A program made the position numbers and the translations under genes. From NCBI GenBank assembly GCA_015654695.1, contig JAATGJ010000187.1:1-53023 (forward strand): a stretch of 53,023 nucleotides of DNA, given 5' to 3'. Below the pieces are notes generated by a model. It saw nothing but the letters and a program-made list of their open reading frames with translations, made no database searches and was not told the DNA's origin. The stretch comes from Chitinophagales bacterium (lineage in GTDB: Bacteria; Bacteroidota; Bacteroidia; Chitinophagales; Chitinophagaceae). Every line of letters starts with the position of its first letter. The stretch's first letter is position 1. Positions 25,921 through 33,412 of the stretch are shown here, piece by piece.

Positions 25921-25975
25921 TGCAAGCTAAGAGTTGCGAGTCAGGAGTTCAGGGTCCGGAGTCGGGAAAGTCCGA
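25921..25975. repeat. Degenerate short tandem text after hpd
   Basis: Loosely repeated units of the form GAGTTGCGAGTCAGGAGTTC and GGGTCCGGAGTCGGG follow the hpd stop within about 15 bases. A similar AGTCTGAAGTCAGAAGT stretch occurs at 45196-45225. No coding sense is seen. Confidence 0.4.
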
Positions 25976-26127
25976 AAGACAATCCCTTATTTCCGGTTGT
26001 TTCTTCAGGAGTTACGGGTTTTTAGGTCTTTTGGGCTTATTTTCAATTTATCTTTACAGAATAATTAAATAGATTACAGCATAAAACCAACAGTAAAATC
26101 GTTATCTTAATATAGTCAACGTAAAGC

Positions 26128-27336
26128 ATGAAGAACCTGTTTTTATCCATAGCCCTGATTGTATGTTTTAACAATGTTATTCTGGCCCAGCCGTCGGCAC
26201 AAAGAACGGGCGCTTCGTTCTCCTCATTTATTGATTTTCAGAAAACTTTCCCGCATCCGGATGAATCCTTCAGGCGAAAAGAGGATACGCTGCAAAAACA
26301 GTTTGCGGAAAAGGGATTGAAATGGCCTGCCAATTACATCTATATACGTTCTTTCAAATATGACAGCCAGATGGAGATATGGGTGAAGGATGAATTGAAC
26401 GACCCCTTCAAATTGTTTAAGACCTATAAGGTTTGCGCCCTGGCTGGTACCTTAGGCCCCAAAAGAATGGAAGGTGATTACCAGGTGCCGGAAGGATTTT
26501 ACTATATTAATGAATTCAACCCCAAAAGTTCGTATTACTTGTCCCTGGGTATCAATTATCCCAATGCTTCTGATAAAATGCTGAGCGATTCGATGCGCCC
26601 GGGAGCCGGTATTTATATTCATGGCAGTTGCGTTACGGTCGGTTGCATTCCCCTTACGGATGACAGGATAGATGAAGTATATATACTGGCGGCCCATGCC
26701 AAAAGCCAGGGGCAGGATTATATCCCAGTTCATATTTTCCCTGTGCGTTACAATGTGCCGAGAAGTGTCGCCTTCCTGAACAATTTATCTAAGGACGACC
26801 CGGATCTGAAAAAATTTGCCGTCAGGCTCGAAGACGCCTTCGATTATTTTGATAAATACAAACAATTACCGGTCATCCTGATCAATGACAAAGGGGATTA
26901 TATTGTAAATGGCTCACTGGCCCATAAAATCCCTGTTGAAAAAGATGAAGTTGCCGTAAAACGTACGGCTGTTTTGCACCGCGAAAGAAAAGTTACCGGC
27001 CTGGTGGAAGCTGTTCATGAATGGCCTAAGTATCCGGGTGGCGGACCCGCTTTTATGAAATACCTGGAAGGCCTTGGTAAAGACATGGTAGAGTATTTAC
27101 CGAAGGGAACAAGAAAAGCTTATGTGCAGGTGGAGTTTATCGTGGATAAAGATGGCGTGCCCACTAATTTTAAAGTCATTAAAGGGAGCAAAGACGAAGA
27201 CTTTATAGATGAGCTGATAAGCAAGATGGAAAAAATGCCTCAATGGCAACCCGCCATTCTGAATGATAAACCGGTACCCAAGAAAATGGTACAGACTATC
27301 GCTATCGAAATTCCCGAGGTTTTAGTGGGTGGTTAA
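26128..27336 (+). CDS. Exported L,D-transpeptidase (YafK-like) fused to a TonB C-terminal domain
   Basis: A 402-residue exported protein with a signal peptide (cleavage after ILA, about residue 20). Residues about 65-215 form a YafK/ErfK-type L,D-transpeptidase: IHGSCVTVGCIPLTD at 164-178 supplies His165 and the catalytic Cys173. Residues about 296-396 form a TonB C-terminal domain: the GGGPAFMKYL helix, a VEFIVDKDGVPTNFKVIKG hairpin and a closing MPQWQPAILNDKPV strand. Alone, the first would cross-link or trim peptidoglycan or attach proteins to it; the second normally touches outer-membrane or periplasmic partners. No transmembrane energy-transducing segment other than the signal is present, so it is not a classical TonB. 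Its 3' end overlaps lysC by 15 bases, tail to tail. Confidence 0.85.
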   Translation: MKNLFLSIALIVCFNNVILAQPSAQRTGASFSSFIDFQKTFPHPDESFRRKEDTLQKQFAEKGLKWPANYIYIRSFKYDSQMEIWVKDELNDPFKLFKTYKVCALAGTLGPKRMEGDYQVPEGFYYINEFNPKSSYYLSLGINYPNASDKMLSDSMRPGAGIYIHGSCVTVGCIPLTDDRIDEVYILAAHAKSQGQDYIPVHIFPVRYNVPRSVAFLNNLSKDDPDLKKFAVRLEDAFDYFDKYKQLPVILINDKGDYIVNGSLAHKIPVEKDEVAVKRTAVLHRERKVTGLVEAVHEWPKYPGGGPAFMKYLEGLGKDMVEYLPKGTRKAYVQVEFIVDKDGVPTNFKVIKGSKDEDFIDELISKMEKMPQWQPAILNDKPVPKKMVQTIAIEIPEVLVGG

Positions 27337-28599
27337 TGGCTGTATCAGTAACTGTGCAGTTTCCTGCGTTTGCTGGCGAAGCAGTATCTTTTTTCCTTCA
27401 GTTAATTTTTCTACTATTTCGTTATTGTAATGCCGGATAGTAAGTAATGATAATCCTTTCATCATTGACACATCAAATAATTCGGAAGCTTCTAATGCCA
27501 GCTTTTCAATTCTTTCACTGCGATCATCTAATACACACAGAAAACTGATCGCGCCGTTTTGAGTAAGGTTGGGTTTTACTTTCAGTTTTTCAAATAAATG
27601 ATACAGGTGCCCTACATGATGTTCACCCACAAAGGAAAAATCTTTTGAATTCATTTCCAGCATTACCTGGTTTTCTTTCAGTACAATGATCGGGGGTAAG
27701 TGCTTCAGCGTTTGATCATGGATCACCGTTCCGGGAAGCGATGGATTTAAAAAGCATTTTACATACAGGGGAATGCCTTTATTCTGCAAAGGCTTGATGG
27801 TCTTGGGATGAATGACCTGCGCGCCGTAATAGGCCATTTCGATCACTTCGTTGTAATTCAGTTCATGAATGGGCTGCGCATCCGGGAATTGTTTGGGATC
27901 GGCATTCATTACACTTTCCACGTCTTTCCAGATGGTCAGGTTTTCAGCATCGAGCATATTAGCGAAAACAGCGGCTGTATAATCACTGCCTTCTCTTCCC
28001 AGCGTAGTACTTTCATTCTCGTCAGTTGCACCAATGAATCCCTGTGTCATAATAATATTCGTCTCATTGAAAGCCGGAACTATTGAATCCTGAACTTTTA
28101 CTTTAGTGTATTCCCAGTCAATAATAGCATCCCTGAAATTGTCATCTGTCCTGATGATATCCCGTACATCTATCCATTTGTTATGGATACCTGTCTCATC
28201 CAGGTAATAACTGACGATAACTGTTGAAAGTAATTCACCCACACATACTACCTGGTCGTAATAATAGTCGTATTCACGAACTGGTTTATCATGCAGCAGC
28301 CATTCCGCTTCCGTAAAGATATTTTTGAGTTGTTCTTCGCAGGCCAGGTAATTTGTAACCAGCAGGTATTTGGCAGTGGTAAGATGCTGTTCTTTTACCT
28401 GTTCAAATAGTTGAAGCGCTTCCTCTTTTTTACCTGCGAAAAACGCTTCTGTTACTTTCTCCAGTGCATTGGTGGTTTTGCCCATAGCGGAGATGACCAC
28501 CAATAGCTTTTCTCCTTTCCAATGATCCAGGATATGCCCGATATTTTTAATTCTTTCTACACTATTGACCGATGCGCCGCCGAATTTGAAGACCTTCAT
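27322..28599 (-). CDS. lysC: Aspartate kinase
   Basis: A 425-residue monofunctional aspartate kinase, the first step from aspartate to lysine, threonine and methionine. The family opening MKVFKFGGASVNSVERIK, an ATP/substrate loop VVISAMGKTTNALE and TLGREGSDYTAAVFANML are complete. The C-terminal part (about 310-425) carries ACT-like regulatory strands (VMLEMNSKDFSFVGEHHVG; GAISFLCVLDD), so feedback control is likely. No other lysine-pathway gene is adjacent. The start is the only sensible ATG; the region upstream holds repeats rather than a clear promoter. Confidence 0.94.
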   Translation of the reverse strand: MKVFKFGGASVNSVERIKNIGHILDHWKGEKLLVVISAMGKTTNALEKVTEAFFAGKKEEALQLFEQVKEQHLTTAKYLLVTNYLACEEQLKNIFTEAEWLLHDKPVREYDYYYDQVVCVGELLSTVIVSYYLDETGIHNKWIDVRDIIRTDDNFRDAIIDWEYTKVKVQDSIVPAFNETNIIMTQGFIGATDENESTTLGREGSDYTAAVFANMLDAENLTIWKDVESVMNADPKQFPDAQPIHELNYNEVIEMAYYGAQVIHPKTIKPLQNKGIPLYVKCFLNPSLPGTVIHDQTLKHLPPIIVLKENQVMLEMNSKDFSFVGEHHVGHLYHLFEKLKVKPNLTQNGAISFLCVLDDRSERIEKLALEASELFDVSMMKGLSLLTIRHYNNEIVEKLTEGKKILLRQQTQETAQLLIQPLTTH

Positions 28600-28740
28600 G
28601 TTAGTTGATAGTTTATGCGTTCACAAGTTTACGTATTCACAAGTCTGCCTGTCGGCAGACAGGTTTGCAAATGTCGGAATATTCTTTTTAACTTGTTAAC
28701 TGATCAATTTAAGCAGAGACTATGTTTGAAATAAATATGA

Positions 28741-28822
28741 ACCACTAAGGCACAAAGGCACGGAGAAAAAAAGTAACACAAGAGCTTTGTGCCTTAGTGC
28801 CTTCCTGGCTTTGTGTTTCAAT
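28741..28822. repeat. Interspersed element with perfect 15-base inverted repeat
   Basis: CACTAAGGCACAAAG at 28743-28757 is repeated inverted as CTTTGTGCCTTAGTG at 28785-28799, with a 27-base loop, followed by CTTCCTGGCTTTGTGTTT. It shares the design of 7297-7378 and 14543-14602. No transposase is present; non-autonomous mobility is inference. Confidence 0.65.
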
Positions 28823-28886
28823 AGTATCAAAAAACCAAATTGTCACTCTGCCTGTCAACGGTACAACTAACTTGTCAACTTTTCTC

Positions 28887-28894
28887 TACATTTG
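28887..28894 (+). promoter_or_regulatory. fbp: -7 box (TACATTTG) of fbp
   Basis: Exact TAnnTTTG match 21 bases before the fbp ATG; the -33 region is not clear. Confidence 0.5.
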
Positions 28895-28915
28895 TCCCCA
28901 ACCTAACATGCTTGT

Positions 28916-29929
28916 ATGAACGTTAACCGTAAAGTTTTAACCCTCGATGAATTTACGATACAGCAGGTGCGCCAGATACCTAATGCCACGGGGGAGCTCA
29001 GCACTTTATTAAGGGATATAGGTCTTGCCTCTAAACGTATCAACGTGGAAGTAAATAAGGCGGGACTGGTGGATATACTTGGTGATGCAGGCAGTATAAA
29101 TGTACAGGGAGAAGATGTAAAGAAGCTGGATATATATGCCAATGACCAGTTTACCGGTGTGCTGCAGCATGGTATCAGTTGTGCCGGTATAGCCAGCGAA
29201 GAGCTTGATGATTATATCGCCTTTGATGACACGGAAAGTAAAAACTCCAAATACGTTTGCCTGTTTGACCCCCTGGATGGCAGCGGTAATATTGATGTCA
29301 ACGTTTCTATCGGAACCATCTTTGGTGTTTACCGCCGGGTAACGCCCCTGGGAACGATCGCTTCCAAAGAAGATTTTTTACAAAAAGGGACGCAGCAGGT
29401 AGCGGCGGGTTATATTATTTATGGTTCATCCACCATGCTGGTATATGCTACCCGCCGGGGAGTGAATGGGTTTACACTGGATCCTTCTATCGGGGAATTT
29501 ACGTTGAGCAATGCAAATATCAAATGCCCGCCAAGCGGTAAGATATATTCCGTTAACCACGGAAACTTTTTCCAATACAATGAAGGCGTGAAAAGTTATA
29601 TTGACATCTGCCAGAGAAAAAATAAAAACACCGGCGGTCCTTATACGCAACGCTACATCGGCAGCATGGTAGCAGATGTACACCGCAACCTGGTAAAGGG
29701 TGGCATCTTCATGTATCCCGGCACAATAGATAAACCCAAAGGCAAACTGCGCCTGCTGTATGAATGTAATCCCTTTGCTTTCATTATAGAAGTAGCGGGA
29801 GGCAAAGCTACAGATGGCCACCAACGGATATTAGACATTCAGCCTACAGAACTTCACCAGCGGACTCCTATGTTTATTGGCAGTAAGGATATGATGGGAG
29901 AGTTGGAGAAGGAGATGGGGAATAGTTGA
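28916..29929 (+). CDS. fbp: Class 1 fructose-1,6-bisphosphatase
   Basis: A 337-residue FBPase of gluconeogenesis. The metal and phosphate signature DPLDGSGNIDVN at 118-129 is exact, and YTQRYIGSMVADVHRNLVKG and the C-terminal GGKATDGHQRILDIQPTELH segments are typical of the family. The length is normal and the C-terminus looks complete (ends KEMGNS). About 200 bases past the stop a degenerate second copy of the last conserved codons occurs (30110-30190), which marks a rearrangement at the gene's 3' end. Confidence 0.96.
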   Translation: MNVNRKVLTLDEFTIQQVRQIPNATGELSTLLRDIGLASKRINVEVNKAGLVDILGDAGSINVQGEDVKKLDIYANDQFTGVLQHGISCAGIASEELDDYIAFDDTESKNSKYVCLFDPLDGSGNIDVNVSIGTIFGVYRRVTPLGTIASKEDFLQKGTQQVAAGYIIYGSSTMLVYATRRGVNGFTLDPSIGEFTLSNANIKCPPSGKIYSVNHGNFFQYNEGVKSYIDICQRKNKNTGGPYTQRYIGSMVADVHRNLVKGGIFMYPGTIDKPKGKLRLLYECNPFAFIIEVAGGKATDGHQRILDIQPTELHQRTPMFIGSKDMMGELEKEMGNS

Positions 29930-30109
29930 TGCCATTACCATTGTTGGAATTTGATTGAAAAGGTTAGGTGTCCCATTAGCTTGTTGGTGTTGCCAACGTG
30001 TAAAAGCAGGCTCAAAATTAATAAAGGCATCTCACAGTTTTTGGAAGAACCGAATGCAAAAAGATACCTGTGCCAATGCAGGAGAAGATGTTATCAATCG
30101 TTTTCCTGA

Positions 30110-30190
30110 CATCAGGAAAACCATAACATTCAGCCGACAGAACTACACCAGCGAAATCCTATGGTTATCAGTAGTAAGGATAAAAATTAA
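30110..30190 (+). pseudogene. Degenerate second copy of the fbp 3' end
   Basis: Bases 30126-30182 match fbp 29835-29891 at about 49 of 57 positions without gaps. Read in frame, this is I-Q-P-T-E-L-H-Q-R-N-P-M followed by V-I-S-S-K-D and a TAA at 30188; fbp has IQPTELHQRTPMFIGSKD. Of the eight differences, four are silent in the reading frame (CCT/CCG, CTT/CTA, CGG/CGA, ATT/ATC), so the copy diverged while still coding. Weak similarity (H-Q) starts at 30110, just past an in-frame TGA. The bases between 29930 and 30109 match nothing I recognise. Confidence 0.75.
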
Positions 30191-30207
30191 TCTAACGTTG
30201 TATTAAT

Positions 30208-30843
30208 ATGCTCAACTTGGTAGCCTTTGATGCAGAGTATGACAGAGAAATGCTGGAATCTTCATATAATGCTATACACCATAAAGACTCTTTGGAGTTC
30301 ATGATAGGTGATTCAGAACGTGAAATAATTCTGCAAAAAGTTACAGCTACTTTGACTATTCCGGCAAATGCCTCACTTTCATTTCAAAACTTGTTCAGGT
30401 TAACATTGTCTAATGGTCAATTTTACATCGCCCAATGTCTGTTAAATTATGGTTTCTCCGCCTCTTCAAGATCAGCCAGCTTTACAGAACATAAGTATTA
30501 TTTTCAAACAGTTGGTATAGCCGACATCAAAATTGATCTTGGTAATACTTTATTTAGACGTGAAACAAAAACTGATAAAATTATTGGCCGTTTTTTTGGT
30601 AACGATATTGATTTTGAAGGCACAAAAGAATTCAATGAAAAGTACTACCTGGTTTCAGATATGAAAGAAGCAGTTGTAAACTGCTGCGACAAGAATTTTC
30701 TTAATACAATTGCTAAATATGATGACATTGTATTAACGACTAAAGGAAAAGAAATGTTCATAACCTTTGATACTGACTTTGAAGAAAAACAATCAAGAAT
30801 AGTCGAAGATATCTTTGGTAAATGTAAATTCCTTTTAGCCTGA
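30208..30843 (+). CDS. Hypothetical protein beside the fbp remnant
   Basis: A 211-residue protein that I do not recognise. There is no signal peptide or membrane span. It alternates beta-rich stretches (QKVTATLTIPANASLSF; LFRLTLSNGQFYIAQ) with a C-terminal part (NEKYYLVSD, FLNTIAKYDDIVLTTKGKEM, then MFITFDTDFEE) faintly like the end of DUF3137 proteins, which I regard as weak. The base composition is visibly more AT-rich than the flanking genes. It begins 17 bases after the stop of the fbp remnant, and a near -7 box (TAACGTTG) lies in that gap. The setting suggests a gene brought in at the fbp 3' end. Confidence 0.6.
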   Translation: MLNLVAFDAEYDREMLESSYNAIHHKDSLEFMIGDSEREIILQKVTATLTIPANASLSFQNLFRLTLSNGQFYIAQCLLNYGFSASSRSASFTEHKYYFQTVGIADIKIDLGNTLFRRETKTDKIIGRFFGNDIDFEGTKEFNEKYYLVSDMKEAVVNCCDKNFLNTIAKYDDIVLTTKGKEMFITFDTDFEEKQSRIVEDIFGKCKFLLA

Positions 30844-31008
30844 TTTCCAGCCTGCCTTCTAAAGTCCGCAAACAACCTAATTGAAAGACATTAGCTCCTG
30901 GGCAATAATACGCCAAAGTGATACACCCCATTTTATTTCTTCTGATACATTGTTCTCAAACTATTCTTCCTTAATCTTGCCCCTCCTTTTTATTTAAACT
31001 ATACAAAC

Positions 31009-31467
31009 GTGTCAACAATAATTATTCAATATCAACCAGAGCATCATGCTTCATTCAAACAACTGAACCTGGAATGGCTGGATCATTATAACCTGACGGA
31101 AAGCCATGACCTGATGATACTCGATGATCCGGAAGGAACGATACTGAACAAGGGCGGATATATCTGGATGGCTGAAGCTGATGGAAGGCTTGTTGGTTCT
31201 GCAGGATTGATGAAAGAACATGAAGGAGTGTATGAAGTAGTGAAGATGGCGGTCACCTCAGACTACCGGGGAAAAGGCATCAGCAGGCTGCTGATAGAGA
31301 AATGTTTGGACAAAGCGAGGGAGATGGGTGCAAAGAAGCTTACTTTGTTTTCCAATCATCAGTTGCAAACGGCCATCGGTTTGTATGAAAAATATGGTTT
31401 TCGCGACGTTCCCGTTACAGACTCCCCGATGGAAACAGCCGATGTGAAGATGGAATTAATCCTTTAA
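31009..31467 (+). CDS. GNAT family N-acetyltransferase
   Basis: A 152-residue GNAT enzyme starting at GTG (31009). The acetyl-CoA loop is visible as VTSDYRGKGISRLLIEKCL (about 83-101; R-G-K-G-I fits Q/R-x-x-G-x-G/A), preceded by a beta-4 strand VYEVVKMAV and followed by LYEKYGFRDVP, the usual family tail. The substrate cannot be inferred. It precedes an ABC ATPase by nine bases on the same strand, so the two may share a transcript. Confidence 0.85.
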   Translation: MSTIIIQYQPEHHASFKQLNLEWLDHYNLTESHDLMILDDPEGTILNKGGYIWMAEADGRLVGSAGLMKEHEGVYEVVKMAVTSDYRGKGISRLLIEKCLDKAREMGAKKLTLFSNHQLQTAIGLYEKYGFRDVPVTDSPMETADVKMELIL

Positions 31468-31476
31468 ATTTGGAGC

Positions 31477-32238
31477 ATGAGCAAGACCATTATTTCAGTC
31501 AGCAACCTGGTAAAGAATTACGGTCAGTTCCAGGCGGTAAAAGGAATTTCCTTTGAGGTATATGAAGGCGAGATATTCGGTTTGCTGGGACCAAACGGCG
31601 CCGGTAAATCAACCACACTGGAGATCATTGAAACACTTCGTGAAAAAACCAGCGGCGAAGTGATCGTGGATGGTATCAACCTCGACAAAAACCCAAATGA
31701 GATCAAGAAGATCATCGGTGTTCAGTTACAAAGCAGCGGCTATTATCCCGGGTTAAATCTTTTACAACTGATCCAATTATTCTGCGGTTTGTATAACCGT
31801 GACGTAGCGCCAATGGAATTGCTGGAAATGGTAAACTTGAAAGATAAAGCAAAATCACAGTTCAAACAACTGAGTGGCGGACAGAAGCAACGTTTCTCCG
31901 TAGCTACGACATTGATCAACGAACCAAGAATTATTTTCCTCGATGAGCCTACTACCGGTCTTGACCCGCAGGCAAGAAGAAGCCTCTGGGAACTGGTAAA
32001 AAATATCCGATCAAGGGGAACTACGGTTATCATTACTACGCATTACATGGATGAAGCAGAATATTTGTGTGATCGTGTCGCAATCATTGATTCGGGAAAT
32101 ATTGTTGCACTGGATACGCCGGACCAGATGATAGATAAATTAGTGGCAACAGGTTTTGAAAGACCCAAAGAAGTAAAGAAAGCTAATTTGGAAGATGTGT
32201 TTATAAAACTGACGGGGCACTCGTTAAGAGAAGAATAA
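31477..32238 (+). CDS. ABC transporter ATP-binding protein (ABC-2 type) without adjacent permease
   Basis: A 253-residue ATPase. Walker A GPNGAGKST is at 38-46, the signature LSGGQ at 134-138, Walker B IIFLDEP at 154-160 with Glu159, then the D-loop and a switch histidine in ITTHYMDEAE. The short C-terminal tail is usual for ABC-2 type exporters, whose permease is normally encoded next door. Here the next gene is an FKBP and no membrane protein is adjacent on either side. A CCCCTAAAGGGG repeat begins two bases after the stop. The partner is elsewhere or lost. Confidence 0.9.
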   Translation: MSKTIISVSNLVKNYGQFQAVKGISFEVYEGEIFGLLGPNGAGKSTTLEIIETLREKTSGEVIVDGINLDKNPNEIKKIIGVQLQSSGYYPGLNLLQLIQLFCGLYNRDVAPMELLEMVNLKDKAKSQFKQLSGGQKQRFSVATTLINEPRIIFLDEPTTGLDPQARRSLWELVKNIRSRGTTVIITTHYMDEAEYLCDRVAIIDSGNIVALDTPDQMIDKLVATGFERPKEVKKANLEDVFIKLTGHSLREE

Positions 32239-32240
32239 AA

Positions 32241-32260
32241 CCCCTGTCCCCTAAAGGGGG
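32241..32260 (+). repeat. CCCCTAAAGGGG repeat after the ABC ATPase stop
   Basis: CCCCTGTCCCCTAAAGGGGG begins two bases after the stop codon. The matching unit at 47422-47440 has the same orientation relative to its gene and also sits within a few bases of a stop. The core CCCCTAAAGGGG is self-complementary apart from its centre and could form a short hairpin. Confidence 0.6.
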
Positions 32261-32327
32261 ACTTAGATCGCTGTTTCCCTTTTCGATTGATAAGTTTCTT
32301 AAAGTTGAAGAAGAGTTTTTATAGATT

Positions 32328-32765
32328 ATGAGTATTCAAAATAAACTAAAATATTTCATGAGTAACAAAATCGCTGAACAGAAAGAAGCTGGTGTAAATT
32401 TTCTGAAAGCCAATAAAGATGCAGAAGGAGTGGTTGAACTTCCTTCAGGGATACAGTATCTGGTAATAAAAGAAGGAAGCGGCGCCCAGCCTTTGGTCAG
32501 TGAAGCTGTCAAAGCGCATTACAAAGGCGCGTTGTTAGATGGAAAGGAGTTTGATAGCTCTTTCAGAAGGAATCAGCCTTTTACTGCGCCATTACGTTCT
32601 CTTATTAAAGGATGGCAGGAAGTATTGCCATTGATGAAAGAAGGCAGTCACTGGCGTTTATGGATACCATCTGACCTGGCTTATGGCGATCGTGGTGCAG
32701 GTGCGGATATACCCGGAGGCGCTACGCTGATGTTTGAAGTAGAACTGATCAGTATTATTAAATAA
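32328..32765 (+). CDS. FKBP-type peptidyl-prolyl isomerase
   Basis: A 145-residue protein with a short FkpA/MIP-like helix (about 12-30) and one FKBP domain (about 35-145). The active-site aromatic and glycine pattern is typical: VKAHYKGALLDGKEFDSS, LIKGWQEVLPLMKEGSHWRLWIPSDLAYG, GGATLMFEVEL. There is no signal peptide, so it is predicted cytosolic, whereas many relatives are periplasmic. A second ATG at 32358 (MSNKIAEQ) is an equally plausible start. It is followed by the bacillithiol transferase 10 bases later. Confidence 0.88.
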   Translation: MSIQNKLKYFMSNKIAEQKEAGVNFLKANKDAEGVVELPSGIQYLVIKEGSGAQPLVSEAVKAHYKGALLDGKEFDSSFRRNQPFTAPLRSLIKGWQEVLPLMKEGSHWRLWIPSDLAYGDRGAGADIPGGATLMFEVELISIIK

Positions 32766-32775
32766 TTAGTACAAT

Positions 32776-33315
32776 ATGCCTGCTACTACTGTTGACCCGC
32801 GTTACCCGATCGGGCAATATGAACCGCAGCCTTTTTCTATTGAGAAAAAAGTAGAATGGCTGGCGGATATTAAATTTTTACCGTTAGCATTGGAAAGCGC
32901 TATCACCAACCTGGATGAGGCACAACTGCAAACCCCGTATCGCGAAGAAGGATGGACGGTGCATCAGTTAGTGCATCATGTAGCAGATAGCCATATCAAT
33001 GCCTATTGCAGGTTCAAGCTGGCGCTGACGGAAGATAATCCCACAGTAAAAGCCTACGAAGAAAAGGAATGGGCGGAGCTGAATGATGTAAAGAAACTGC
33101 CCATCAATATTTCCCTTACTTTATTGCATGCCCTTCATGCCCGCTGGTACGAGGCATTGAAGTATGGAAAAGATGATGAATGGAATAACCGCACCGTTGT
33201 TCATTCCGCTACTAAAAAAACCATGAGGCTTTGGTACCTGCTCGGTTTGTATGCCTGGCACGGTAAGCATCATGTGGCGCATATCACTACCTTAAGAGAG
33301 AAAAAGGGTTGGTGA
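32776..33315 (+). CDS. YfiT/DinB-type putative bacillithiol S-transferase
   Basis: A 179-residue DinB-fold protein of the YfiT group, metal-dependent enzymes or enzyme-like proteins thought to join bacillithiol to electrophiles. The opening (DPRYPIGQYEP) and the three-histidine site of the group are visible: His67 in QLVHHVADSH, and His162 and His166 in WHGKHHVAH. bshC and bshB1 in the same window show that the organism can make the thiol. It follows FKBP at 10 bases. Detoxification role by family, not demonstrated. Confidence 0.9.
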   Translation: MPATTVDPRYPIGQYEPQPFSIEKKVEWLADIKFLPLALESAITNLDEAQLQTPYREEGWTVHQLVHHVADSHINAYCRFKLALTEDNPTVKAYEEKEWAELNDVKKLPINISLTLLHALHARWYEALKYGKDDEWNNRTVVHSATKKTMRLWYLLGLYAWHGKHHVAHITTLREKKGW

Positions 33316-33412
33316 AGTGAGTAGCTGGTTACCGGTTACCGGTTTCCAGTACTGAATATCGAAGCTTGCTTACAGTCGTGAACTTCCTTTTAATAACTAG
33401 TAACCAGTAACT
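33316..33412. repeat. Inverted-repeat element filling the bstA-nudix gap
   Basis: CTGGTTACCGGTTACCGGTT at about 33328-33347 is answered by AACTAGTAACCAGTAACT just before the Nudix ATG, giving CTGGTTAC/GTAACCAG arms about 60 bases apart. Similar TTACCGGT/ACCGGTA text occurs at 51390-51443. The element begins on the transferase stop and ends at the Nudix start. Confidence 0.45.

Larger units (their letters stand above)
28600..28915. other. Repeat-bearing spacer between lysC and fbp
   Basis: A 316-base gap between divergent genes without a convincing ORF. It holds a GTCTGCC/GGCAGAC palindrome (28643-28660), the 15-base-arm element at 28741-28822, and the fbp -7 box at its right end. Confidence 0.6.

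Noticed and set aside
25806-26072. 88-codon ORF over the end of hpd and the following spacer
   Set aside because: Overlaps the well-supported hpd frame and continues into repeat text; no signature.
26128-27336. Frameshift joining two separate genes (transpeptidase and TonB)
   Set aside because: The frame is open throughout with a plausible linker and no internal start or overlap, so a true fusion is simpler.
28741-28822. Insertion sequence
   Set aside because: Perfect inverted repeats but no transposase, no target duplication seen and only about 80 bases long; kept as an interspersed repeat.
29955-30206. 83-codon plus-strand ORF after fbp
   Set aside because: It runs out of frame with the fbp-like remnant that covers its right half, has no recognisable family and a Cys/Arg/Lys-rich composition; best seen as chance over rearranged DNA.
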